DNA of 64,000 nt from Chamaea fasciata (Eukaryota; Chordata; Aves; Passeriformes; Sylviidae): contig JARCOQ010000008.1 of assembly GCA_029207755.1 (NCBI GenBank), positions 32,028,521 through 32,092,520 on the forward strand. Direction: 5' to 3'. How positions within the stretch are numbered: position 1 is the first letter of the stretch; the number at the start of each line of letters is the position of its first letter. The translations under genes were made by a program, and so were the position numbers. This document shows positions 14,721-25,344 of this stretch, piece by piece. The notes beneath the pieces were generated by a model, which saw only the letters and a list, made by a program, of their open reading frames with translations, was not told where the DNA came from and searched no databases.

Positions 14721-14779
14721 TATCTATCTATCTATCTATCCATCCATCCATCCATCCATCCATCCATCCATATCTATCA
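14721..14779. repeat. Compound tetranucleotide microsatellite (TATC)n(CATC)n
   Basis: About five tatc units are followed by about eight catc units and then return to tatctatc. The repeat lies 80 bp downstream of the CR1 3' end. It is likely to be length-variable. Confidence 0.97.
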
Positions 14780-15548
14780 GTGTAAAACCTGCTTTTCCTG
14801 GTCACCTGAAGGAACACAGGTTTCTGTCAGAGAGAGGATTTTGGAGACAGTGCAGAATCTGACACTGAGATTTTCTGCATATTTTGTGCAGCTGCCCATT
14901 TTGAGGTAAGGGAGCTTCACAAACCAGGAAAGGAAATCTCCTAATAAAGATCACATGTAAAAATAATAAGCTGCAGCCATATCTAGGTTGGTTTGTTTGT
15001 TTAATTTACATCACCAAAATACTTACCCTTATTTAAATTTAGGACATTTGCTGCCCTGTGGTATTGCCTAGCTCATACTACTTTCCACCATGTGAATGTG
15101 GAGAAACAGGCCTCAGCACCCCCATATGCTGTCCTGTCAATACCATTAACAACATGATGACCTGGCCTGATGAGAAAACAACTCAGAGGGGGAAATCGTA
15201 GTCAAACGTAGCTTAAATTCTTGCCTACAGGTGCTCTAGTCTCTGCTTTAACCAGCACTGAGGTTATAAGAGGTGAACACACAATAAAATATGTTCATCT
15301 TGAGACCCAGAAAACTGTAAACATCTTTTTATGCATATGTATAAGATTTTATGAATACTGGATGAATGCAGTTATTTCCTCCTGATGGTTTTACAGCATT
15401 TGTTTTAGGTGGCTGTCAAGTGGCTGTTCAGTTGAAATTGCAAGAGCCTTCCAACACGACCCTCAAAAAATCTTGAGGCTGATGATTTCTAAAGCCCTGA
15501 AGCTTTGTTACCTGTCAGTGAGACCTCTTATCCCTGGTCTTGCATAAG

Positions 15549-15575
15549 GCAATCTCTATTAGAAATAGAGATTGC
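15549..15575. repeat. Perfect 12-bp inverted repeat with a 3-base loop
   Basis: The arms gcaatctctatt and aatagagattgc are separated by aga. The structure would form a tight hairpin. No T-run follows to make it a terminator, and none is expected in a vertebrate intron. Confidence 0.9.
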
Positions 15576-18460
15576 AAGCATCAAGACCCATCATTATCTG
15601 TCTTTCACAAATCAGAGAATTTAAAACTGAGCATTGGCTGTTACAAGAGTGCTTAACATTTCAAGACTACTAAGGGCACTGAACAGGAAAAATGATTCAC
15701 AGAAACTAACAGTGTAGAAAAAAATTAAATCTTAGCAAGGCCTCTGCCCAAAACCTTCCTATCTTACAGTTCTAAAACCGTAAGATTTATGTTTAAAACT
15801 TTAGAATTTCTGTAAAAAAGTGAAATATGCGATAGTAGATTACCCACCCAGATGCTATAAACCCTGCCAGTGGTAATGCCACACACAGCCCAGAGAAGAA
15901 ATGAGGCACATAAAGGTAGCAGTATTCTGGTAAAATAAAGTCAGAGTTTAGAAACTTGAAGTCCTAAAATTACCAATTAATACAACTATCAACTGTCTGA
16001 AGCATATAATTCCTCTCCCGTGGGCAAAACAACAAGCTATTAAAGTATCAATCTCCCAAATATTTAAAGTGCTCCTAGGGTTTCAGTATAGTGATATCTG
16101 AGTGGCTCTGTAGTCTTGCTTTATCTCTTCAGTGTGAACGAGACTCACTCCTCTCCAATATGGGATCCAATGACCTCAGCAGAGGTTCCAGAAAAACACT
16201 GCTCTCCCTCTGAACATGCTTCTTTCTGCTTTAATTAACACTTAACTCACTTCTTTCTTATTTAATTCATGAAAATGGAGAAATAGCTTTCATACAGAAC
16301 CCAGAGTAAAGAGTCATCTCCTGAATACATTCCTATGGAGGAGACTGCAATGCAAGAGGTAGATACATAGGTCACAAAATGATTTAATTAAATGGCTTAG
16401 CTGAAATTTCAAACTGCTGATCCAGGTCTTATATGGAAAAAAAAAAAATCCAGTTCTTAGCAGTCCAGTCAGCTCATGTTATATGAGAAGTCTTTGGGTG
16501 GAAGGAGAAAGAACGTTTTCAGCATTACAGCATACAAGTTTGCCTCAGTTAATTTTGTTGGATATCTGACTTCTTAAATTTCCTAGAGGCAAAATTTTCT
16601 ATTAGTAAGTGGTAGAAAATCCATAAAATTTTGCTACATAAAATTGTGGAATTATGCTGCGTGGCTAACTCAGCACAAATTCAATTTAATGTAGTTTCTC
16701 CAGTCATATCAAAAAAAAGTCTCTCATGTTAGAGCAATTCTATATGTATTGTAACAAATTACATACTTGAAAAGTGAACGTTTAAGACTGTAATTCCATT
16801 TCAAGGATTCAGTGACATTGATAAATCACTCAAGCTTTGCTCACTCAATTTGTGTCACCAGAATCTCTCAGTGGGATCAGAGTCTTTCCACATCCCGGCA
16901 AGTACACAGTGCTTTATTCGTTACATTACAGCATGTACTTAATTTAAGCGAAAATTAGTCCTTGAGGGATGATTTCAAATTCACAGCAAAGCCCACGCAG
17001 TGTGTGCTACTGTAGAAAATCACTCTTCTCCCTTTTGTGAAAGCTCTCAGCTCTTCTTCATGTCTTGCTCTGCTCCAGAGGTGTGTTATCTCTCTGTGGC
17101 ACGACTGACTCGGTCTTATTGCTCAGCTGCATGACGGTAGATTTATCTGTTTACCAGCTCCTATTTGGGTTCTGATATCTACCCTTTTGGGACTGGTGTG
17201 AGGAGCGCAATTTCCTCTTTATTGTACACTATTGTGTTTCTGTCTTTTCTTATAAAAGGACTTGTATGAACGGTGTCAAGAGCACCGTAACAGTTAATAT
17301 TCATTAGCATCTAGGAAAGTACCCTCTTTCCTCTTTCCATGGATATTAAATTAGCTGTTATTACTCAGTAATAGGTAAGCAGCTGTTAAATCCCATCAAC
17401 CCTAAGTAAATCACTTTATTAAATGTATTCGGATCTGTTTTTATTGTATCCTTAGGAACTCCTCGGTTCCTATGGGTTTGGAAGGATTAATTACTGAGCT
17501 AGTATGCAGTCATCAAAATGTCTGACACCTTCACAAAGGAAACCAGGAAGCTCCCCTCTCCATTTGGGAAACAAGCAAAATATTCCCAAACTAGAGATTA
17601 ATATATTAAAACTAACCCTCTGGTGAGTATTTCATCACATATGGTTTTGTAACAGAAAATGTGTATGAAGTTTTTGTGTATATTTGCATGAGAAAATACT
17701 TCCATTTCCGTTTACAGTATTGAAACAACTATTTGGGATTTTTTTAGAAAATACCTCCAATTATATTTCTAGCAGATATCACAGGAACAGCTCTGCAGTC
17801 CTCTGATGATGCACAGACCCTACTCCTATGCGTAAACAGAGAAACACAGAGAGCAGCAGGGCAAACTTCCCTGGATGTTGCGGCTTGCACAAATCGCCTC
17901 TGAGCTGCAACATTTCCAACTGCTGGAAGGCAGTATCCCCCTTCCAGAGTAAATACCTTTGTTGTGATCTAAAAATCATGGGATGAGCAATGATACTTTC
18001 AGCCCTGCCTGACCCCTCTGTCCCCACTCTTCCCTTTGCAGGGAGCATTCTGAATGATGTCCTGCTGGGCAGAATGATGTCCGTGAAGGGAGGCTTTGGA
18101 GCTGGTCTTCAAAAACTACTTTGCATCTAGAACACTTTTGTGCATGTGGCAAGAGGGGTTTTTTTATTAACTTGGTGTTTCTTGCTGCATTTTAAGAACA
18201 CTATCACTTGTCCTGTCATTAAGTGTAGACAAAACAGTTTATATTCTCCTTTCCACCATCTTCTTTAAAAGACTGCATTTATGTCTCTTTCCGAATCATT
18301 TTTTTAAAACTAAATGATCCAAAGCATTTTAATAATGCCACATCCATCAAGTGGTCTAGACCTCACAAAGCATCATTCCATGAATATTGAAATGCTCATA
18401 GCTTATAGTGATAGAACTTTGTATTTTGTTTGCCTTTCCCTCTTTCTCCCCGACAAAATG

Positions 18461-18500
18461 AAATCACAGAATCATGTTTAACTCAAAGACCACTTCAGAA
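18461..18500 (-). mobile_element. Possible decayed CR1 3' tip
   Basis: The string aaatcacagaatcatg at 18461 resembles the reverse-complement 3' end of CR1, and the following aactcaaagaccacttcag is a poor match. This is too short to be certain. Confidence 0.25.
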
Positions 18501-18746
18501 AACCAGAACTTCAGGCATGACTTGATGCAAAACAGATCTCTGTAGAAGCCACATTGAATCTTTTCATTGTGCCACGTTTGCAATTATCCTAGAAGTATTT
18601 TTCCTGTGCAGTACTTCCCCTGTTCACTGTATGTGTGAACAGAGTTAAAAATGCATACTATATGAGAATATATACCTATCTCTGAAATAAACAAGGGATA
18701 TCTGTAAGCTTTAAGTTACACTGAAAATACCCAAATCACAACTTAC

Positions 18747-18785
18747 CTTTTGAGTAAGTAGAGCCTGAACAACCTGATTAGCTAC
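18747..18785 (-). CDS. NCKAP5: NCKAP5 internal small exon (13 codons)
   Basis: This is a 39-bp exon with a very good polypyrimidine acceptor (TTTTTTTTCTTTCAG) and a full-consensus donor (AAG|GTAAGT). It encodes VANQVVQALLTQK in phase 0, joining LDE of the 25276 exon to GLREEC of the 13434 exon. I recall the same 13-residue block in NCKAP5. It continues the amphipathic helix (V, V, V, L and L on one face). An endogenous retroviral LTR in antisense orientation begins only 75 bp upstream of the acceptor, so the branch point and polypyrimidine tract were spared. The exon is close to microexon size and can be skipped without changing frame. Confidence 0.95.
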
Positions 18786-18860
18786 CTGAAAGAAAAAAAA
18801 GTAAGCAAATTTACATATGTTATCATGTGTGTATGCATAACAATACCTTCTTTTGTGGCC

Positions 18861-19274
18861 TGTCCTGGTTTCACCTAGGGCAGGGTTAATTTCCTCTTAG
18901 GTGTTACAGTGCTGTGATTTGGATTCAGAATGAGAACGGTGTTGATAATACACTGATGTTTTGGTTTCTTGCTAAGTTGTGCGTATCCTAAGTCAAGGAC
19001 CCTTTTTTTTAATCTTCTTTCATGCTCTGCAAGTGATGATGTTCACAAAAGAAACTGGGAGGGAGGAGCATTGCTGGGACAGGTGACCCAAACTGGCCAA
19101 AGGGAAATTCCACACCACAGAATGTCATGTGATATAAACCAGGGGAGTTGCCAGGAAGCAAAGTGTTCTTATCTCAACATACAAGTTTTATGCTGATTCT
19201 TTTCCCCATTCTGTTGGATTTGAGCAACCAGCTGCAGTGGTGTTCCATCTACACCTGGGCTTAAAACCATGACA
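18861..19274 (+). mobile_element. Endogenous retrovirus LTR, plus orientation, antisense to NCKAP5
   Basis: The sequence starts with TGTCCTGGTTT and ends AAACCATGACA, giving the TG...CA ends of an LTR about 414 bp long. Internal phrases typical of a very common avian ERV LTR are present: a gttgataatacactgatg block, a gggacaggtgacccaaac block followed by ggccaaagggaaattcca, then atgtcatgtgatataaacc, which is the TATA-like region. It is followed within ten bases by a tRNA-primer-like site, so this is a 5' LTR rather than a clean solo LTR. It is diverged and no viral gene is intact. The LTR begins 75 bp from a NCKAP5 splice acceptor. Confidence 0.85.
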
Positions 19275-19330
19275 GTCCTATTTTGGCACCCAAAGTGGGC
19301 CCCAAAGGGTTAACAACAGATCTGACCAGA
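19275..19330 (+). mobile_element. ERV primer-binding site and start of the untranslated leader
   Basis: About nine bases after the LTR end comes tggcacccaaagtgggcc (19284-19301). This resembles the 18-base primer-binding site of Lys-tRNA-primed (class II, betaretrovirus-like) elements, with a few substitutions. The following ccaaagggttaacaacagat stretch fits the leader of the same avian elements. How far the internal region continues is unclear. The sequence up to about 19880 could be decayed internal ERV, but I recognise no gag or pol peptide and no 3' LTR. Confidence 0.7.
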
Positions 19331-22300
19331 GTGAGTTAAAAGATTGTTATAAACATTACTGTATTGTTTTCACAGTTGCCAGTAGCTTTACACTCCACTT
19401 TCCATCTACAAACACCACCATTTCTAGCATTTTCATTACTTACTAGTATTTTAATCAGATAATACCATTAAGAACACATGAAATTCACAACAGTTGCTCC
19501 TGTGCTAGTCTTCATTGTAAGCAATGTGCACTGTACCAATTGCAGTGTGACATGAGGGGCATCTGGTTAACTTCTGTCATCTCTTCCTTCTTCTTTGTCA
19601 TCTTCTTCTTCTAGATTAAACTTTCACAGTTCTATATGTGGCTGGTGTGCATCAGCATGGATTGACTGCATTCACTAGAGCAGATTTTTACCAGCCAAGG
19701 ATGGAGGCCTGAATGTTTTCATGAAGTTTAATTGTTTCTTGATTAAGTATTGACAAAATGGTACATCTATCATGACAAGCAGAAACCATAAAGTGCCACA
19801 GAAAATTAAAGTACCTACTGTCATCGAAATGTGGTTGGAAGGCATTCACCCCACATAGCATCATTGACTTGAATGAGATTACAGACCATTGATTAGAAGA
19901 ACTATATATTCAACAGGGAATTTCTGAAGTTATTTATTTTATACATCCTTCCTAATTTATATTTACCAGCAAGGATAGGTGCAGTGAGGTGGAAGAAGGA
20001 GGGAGAGAAAGAAAGACTGAGGTAAGATTTTCGGTTGATGCCGCCTAACCTGATGGTTCAACACCATATATGCACATGTTATCGCACAATGTGCTGCCTT
20101 ATCATTTTGCTCCTGCATTTAGGCAAAGCAAGTAGAGATGTCTCTCTTAGAAAAAAAAAGAGATTTTTGATTTCGTTTTGGTTAACAGAAATTACAGTAA
20201 AATTTATGCAAGTATCACTAAATAATCTGCAGTGATTCTTGTTGTTCCTGGCAAAAAATAAAACCCCCACCATCACTGATGTACACTCAGTTGGGAGCAA
20301 AGAGCTGCAGCAGCTAATTCACTTCTGTAAATAATTTACTTCTGCTAGATAGAAAAGCTACATTTGATTCATACTCATAAAATTGCCTGGTATCAAATTA
20401 TTTTTCCAAACTGGTCCCTAACTTCAGGCAGCTTGTGGAACAAGGCTGCGAAAGAATCACTCTATACATGTTTTAACAGAAGACACAGACTAATATTAGA
20501 ACAGTAATAACCCACAGAAGTAAACATGCTAGGGTTTTGAAAGCCCATGTGCCTTGCCCTGCAGGCTCTCAGGCTCTCCATCCGACACTGTTCCTTCTGG
20601 CAGGTACTTTAAGGTCTGTTTGCTCTACCTGAAAATTGAACAAACCATAGCGAATACATTATTTCTTTACTTTCTGACACAGAGTTACTTCAGCAAGGAA
20701 GAACTAAAAAGGTTCTTTGAAGTGTGCACTAGTCACTCACAACAGCATAGCCTACAAAATGACTCCTACAGCTTTACATATTGTACAGAGGAGTGTAAAT
20801 GGCATAATATTCCAAACGGGGGAAAAAACTGAACCTGCTGATGCATATATGACAAATTTCCCAGCTTTTGAGCGAAGATAGGTATCTAAATGGAAGTACC
20901 TGCCAGTGATTCATAGCTCCCATGGAACTCAATAAGAAAGATATGTAACCAAGTTCTTTAGAAAAATGTGGCTAATTTTTTCTATTATCTAGCAACTTGG
21001 CAAACTGTGTTGTTATTACCATTCAAGATTTTCAGGTCTGTATTTTTGGTGTTCAGCAGGAACAGAGGTGGGAAGCCTTCAGTGAAATGTTCTGCAGTTA
21101 CTAAAATTAATTTAGCACTCAATAAGTGGAATCATAGCCAAATGTTTGCATTTCAAATGAGGTTGCCATTCTGCTCCTACAGCATATGGAAATAAGCTGC
21201 TAAACTCAACAATGTACTTCATTTTAACTTACAGGTATCAGGAGACACCATGGATGTGAATGAGCAACATAAACCAGCTCCATAAAACTGATAGTCACAA
21301 CTACCAAAAACTGTGGAAACTGAGATCATTGAAGGCAAAGGAACTGACTTCTGAGATGCAGAAAATGTGAAGTCCCCACTTACATGAGGCATAACTGTGG
21401 CTCAATCCCAGTAAAAAGCAGGCTGTAAAACTACCTGACCTGCGATAACTGCAGTTAATCAAGGTGAGACAAGGAACAGAATAGAGCTGGCTGGTTCCTT
21501 GGTCTGCTGCTCTGCAGAAGGTGACACTCCTTGCTTTCACGCTGCCTTACTTTTTTTTTGAACTTAATAGCCAAGATCTTTAGGTGGTGTTTCCTTTTCC
21601 AGATTGCAATAAAAGAGATAAAAGATCTAGCTTCACTTTTTCTTTAGGCAATTATGTTTACAAATATATGTCATAAAGCGGTCTTGATAGAAAAGGTAGA
21701 AAAGAATGAATCAAAGAAAGGAGATCCTAATGCAACATCTGTTATGCCTTTTACAAGTACTGAGATTTTACACAGCTGCCTTTAACGTATGATTCCATAT
21801 GCACAAAGACATTCCAAGTGTACTAAAATAAAAGATTTATCTTTTATTCAAATCTTAAAAACAGAATGCCTTTTTTTGGAGATAACTCTGCATTTTTGAT
21901 TAGCTAATTCTTAAAACATCAGCAAAAATATCAACTACCCCAAGTTGCATAATTTCCTGCATGTGAATACGGTGAAGCTTTGACAGAAATCTCAGTTGGC
22001 ACAGTGATGTGAATAACCATGACATTGCCACCTACAGATAAACTGACAGCTGAATTCCACAATAGGAAACTGGGAATTAAGCATGTTAACCTCAAAGCCC
22101 AAAGGTACAGGAAGACTATCCTGGGTTTTGCATTACATTTTTCAGCAACAGAAAGATACATTTATGGAGTATGTCTGAAATAAAATAAGCTCTTTTCTTA
22201 TTTATCAAGTACTGGAATATTTCAATGACACCTTTTTCCAAATACCATTCCAAGTTTTTTACATTTACACTTCAGAGGTGAACAATTATTTTAAAATCAG

Positions 22301-24628
22301 AGAATAATTGTTAAAATTCATAAAGGACTCTGCTCAGCTTGACCCGTATGCTTTTCAGATTTAATGTCTCTGAACATTTGAGTTTCATTGAATTTTACCA
22401 TCAAAATGATTACAGAGCATGCATTTTTATGTCACAGTTGCAGGCATTTATACGATATTCAGTGTAGGGCATTATATGAATGAAAAGTACTATGGAAAAT
22501 AACTGATTAAAAAAAAAGAAAAATGAGAGAAAATAATGGCAAGCATGGCTTTAAAAACTCAGCTCTGGCATCTCTTTGCTACAGACAGATGGAAAAATCA
22601 CAGTAGCTATTTTTTCTTCCTTCATATTCAGCTTAATGGCCACCAACAGCTGAGCAGAGAGCACACTGTGCATCACAAGGGTCCTCACCACTTTGCTGTG
22701 ACCCTGAGGGAGCACGCAGGTCACACTGCCAGGGTGGCCAGGTTAAGTGGTGCTGGAGTGCCCTGAGCACAGTTTGCCTGTGCCTGGGGGAGAGAAGCTG
22801 CAAGCTGAGGCTGCTGAGTGATGACTGAGAGATGGCAGAGTTCTCTCAATAGTTACCAAATGATGTTCCCAGCCTTCAGTTCCTCAAGGGCCCGTCAAGG
22901 CTCCCAGACATGTACCAGCCAGAATGGCCAGCGGGGAGCTTGGGAGGAAAGCACTCCTTGTGCAGCAGCCCAGGAGAAGTTCACTGCACTCACAACTAAC
23001 TTGACTACAAGAGGCAAAATTAAAAAATTAAAGTCATGGTGTAGTAGGCACTCAGACGTTTCAGTGGCAGCTTCAGCTGTCTCAGGTTTGGGTGCGATCA
23101 CAGCCCTGTGTTCCCGGGAACAGCTCTGTTCCTCACTCCAAACCCGCCAGGTGCCCCTGAGGCAAAGTGGGGCTGCAGCACAGACAGATACACGGCTGCT
23201 CCTGAAATACATCTGCTCCTAAAACACTCAACAGGCTCGCAGAGCCAGACTAGGGAAGGGCTGAGGAAATTTGCGCTTTCAAGAAGAGGGGCTGGTGTAA
23301 GGTGAGTTATGAACAGAGCAACCATCAGACTTAAAGCCCTTTAAAAGAAATTCCCAGTGAAAATTTTTTCAGATGTTTTTAAAAAATCTTTCTGGAAAGC
23401 ATTTGATTTGCTTAAGATCTCAAGTAAAAAATCCCTGTCTGGAAAGGACTTTTTGGTTATTAACTAATTAAATTTCTGCATCATATCTCATTCTCTTTAT
23501 TGTTACTATAAAGAAAGAGGGTGAGAATGTGTGATTACTTGTGCAGCTCCACCAAAGGAACATGCTCAGGAGGACACTGATGCAGGACTCCTGCAGAATT
23601 TGCAACTATTAAATATGGTTTTGTGCCTCAGTCACTGGCAACAACTTCTTCACCCCAGCGACCAGAAGGTTCAAGCTGGTGTCAGCTGAAACAATGTTGG
23701 TTACAGTGCCTCTGCCAAAGCATTGTGAAACACGCAAAAAAAGAATGAGATTAAAAAAAAAAAAACAAAACAGAGAAGCCCAAACCCACAGGTGGTGAGG
23801 AGCATTTTCTCCTGAAAAGGTTGTCACAGTGAGAGAAGACAGATACAGCTGTGATAATACAGAAGAACTGAAAACAGCCAACATAATATTGAAGATAATA
23901 AAGTTCAGAGCATAGTTTGATTTAATCATATGATCTTTAAACTGAAACAGTGTGTGAAAAACAATCCCGGGTCAGAAATCCATCATGTTACTGCAAACAG
24001 AATAAAAGCATGTTTTCTGTCCTTATAATCTGCACGGAGTGTTTTGCTGAAATGGACAGTTACAGTGCTTCACTCATTTCCAAAACTAATTATGTAAGCA
24101 GACTCTGTCCTAGACAATCAGAAAATAATTTTAAGTCAGGCTCTGTAATTCGAACAGAGGTTAGCAATTATATGGTAATTTCATCCTTATCACCAAGATA
24201 TCCTTGCATGGTTCAAGTGTGCACTGAAGGAGTGACTCAGGCCCCTGCAGACAAAGGCTCTGCTCGTACCCCAGAGCCACAGAACAGGCAGAGCATGACC
24301 CAGTGGGAAGGTGTACCTGTGAATTCCCTGACAAAAATACGCCATAGTGGCAAAAGAGAGGATTTGCTGATGAAAATATGCACTAAGCTGGAGGTGTCTT
24401 GTACCAGAGCTGTATCACACTTCAGAAAATGCTGATTAAAATTTTAAAAAGCTGGTGTGAAGACTGGAATTGCCATCTGCCCTGGGTTTGCTGGCTCACA
24501 TACTCTTTTCTCCAAGGTACAGCTGGGGTTCTTCTTGTTTTGTTTGCATGTCAGCTAATTACTTATGCCATGACACATCCTTATTATGGAATGGGTAAAC
24601 GATTTCTTGCAAGCAACTCTTCGAGCCA

Positions 24629-24660
24629 CTCAGAGCTTTAAAACTGCTTTAAACTCTGAG
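24629..24660. repeat. Imperfect inverted repeat
   Basis: The arm ctcagagctttaaa (24629-24642) pairs with tttaaactctgag (24648-24660), with a single-base bulge and a five-base loop. Confidence 0.7.
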
Positions 24661-25275
24661 GCATGCTGAAGAGCCTTGTTGGGAGGAACAAGTGAGCATC
24701 AGCACGTGTGTGGAGAAAGCTTCATGCAACAGAAGACAGCAGACACTTCTGGAATGTGGGCATTGCTGGAGTGCTCAGACAGTACGTGAGGGGTGAATTA
24801 TATTCTAGCTGTAACTGGAAGCTCTGATCTAGCCAACAGCTAGAAAAAAACCAGCATTAAAAGCTGTGTACGTAACCCTAAGGGGGAGCTGAGAGACTCA
24901 ATTCCAGGGTTATGGCACGTATTACGGATTCTTGATGGGAGAAGCCACTGCCACATGTGTTTCACTTAACAGAAAAGGAGTGCACAGCACCTAATAGGCA
25001 AATTATCATCTCCTCCTCCTAATGAAAGCAAACCAATTCTATGCATTGGTCACAGGGATAGCAACTTTTCAGTGAAGAGCTGTGGTCAAAGAGGGATTTA
25101 CAGCAGAGGTCGTGGAGAACACCACCTCTGACTGCCAGACACATGTTCTTGGGATTAATCAGAATGAGGTAATACAAAAATTGCAGAACAGTTTCAACCT
25201 TCTAAGAGAGGGGAGATTAATTTGTATCAATTTAATTATAGTAGCAGGTAAGAACAACCTTTTTATCTACCTTAC

Positions 25276-25344
25276 CTCATCGAGACATCTTTCATACTGT
25301 TCTCTCTGATTTTCATTTTCCAGGGCCAGCGCTGAATTCTCTGC
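25276..25344 (-). CDS. NCKAP5: NCKAP5 internal exon, coiled coil (23 codons)
   Basis: The exon follows an acceptor ending TTTTACTGTAG and ends GATGAG|GTAAGGTAG. It is 69 bp, phase 0 to phase 0, and encodes AENSALALENENQREQYERC followed by LDE. This follows directly from the LKALE end of the 46892 exon, giving LKALEAENSALALENE, a leucine-zipper-like stretch I recognise from the N-terminus of NCKAP5. Asn, Glu and Gln predominate, with leucines spaced for a coiled coil. The exon is too short to appear as an open frame starting with Met and is found only by its splice sites and family match. A very long intron of about 21.5 kb precedes it and one of about 6.5 kb follows. Confidence 0.96.

Larger units (their letters stand above)
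13554..18746 (-). other. NCKAP5: NCKAP5 intron (about 5.2 kb)
   Basis: This is the intron between the 39-bp and 120-bp exons, from donor GTAAGT at 18746 to an acceptor ending GCTGCAG. It contains a CR1 3' portion (14046-14640), a tetranucleotide microsatellite (14721-14779), a 12-bp perfect hairpin (15549-15575), a possible regulatory block (about 17100-17480) and perhaps a CR1 scrap near 18461-18500. No other coding sequence is supported. Confidence 0.85.
18786..25275 (-). other. NCKAP5: NCKAP5 intron (about 6.5 kb)
   Basis: This is the intron between the 69-bp and 39-bp exons. Its last 500 bases in transcript order are occupied by an antisense ERV LTR with leader (18861-19330). The rest, about 19330-25275, is AT-rich with a GC-richer patch at about 22600-23300. 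That patch and 23950-24435 hold open frames of up to 161 codons that match nothing I know and have no supporting signals. A near-palindrome lies at 24629-24660. Confidence 0.85.

Noticed and set aside
23950..24435. 161-codon plus-strand open frame
   Set aside because: No recognised domain, no splice or promoter signals, and low-complexity composition. Best explained as chance in an intron.
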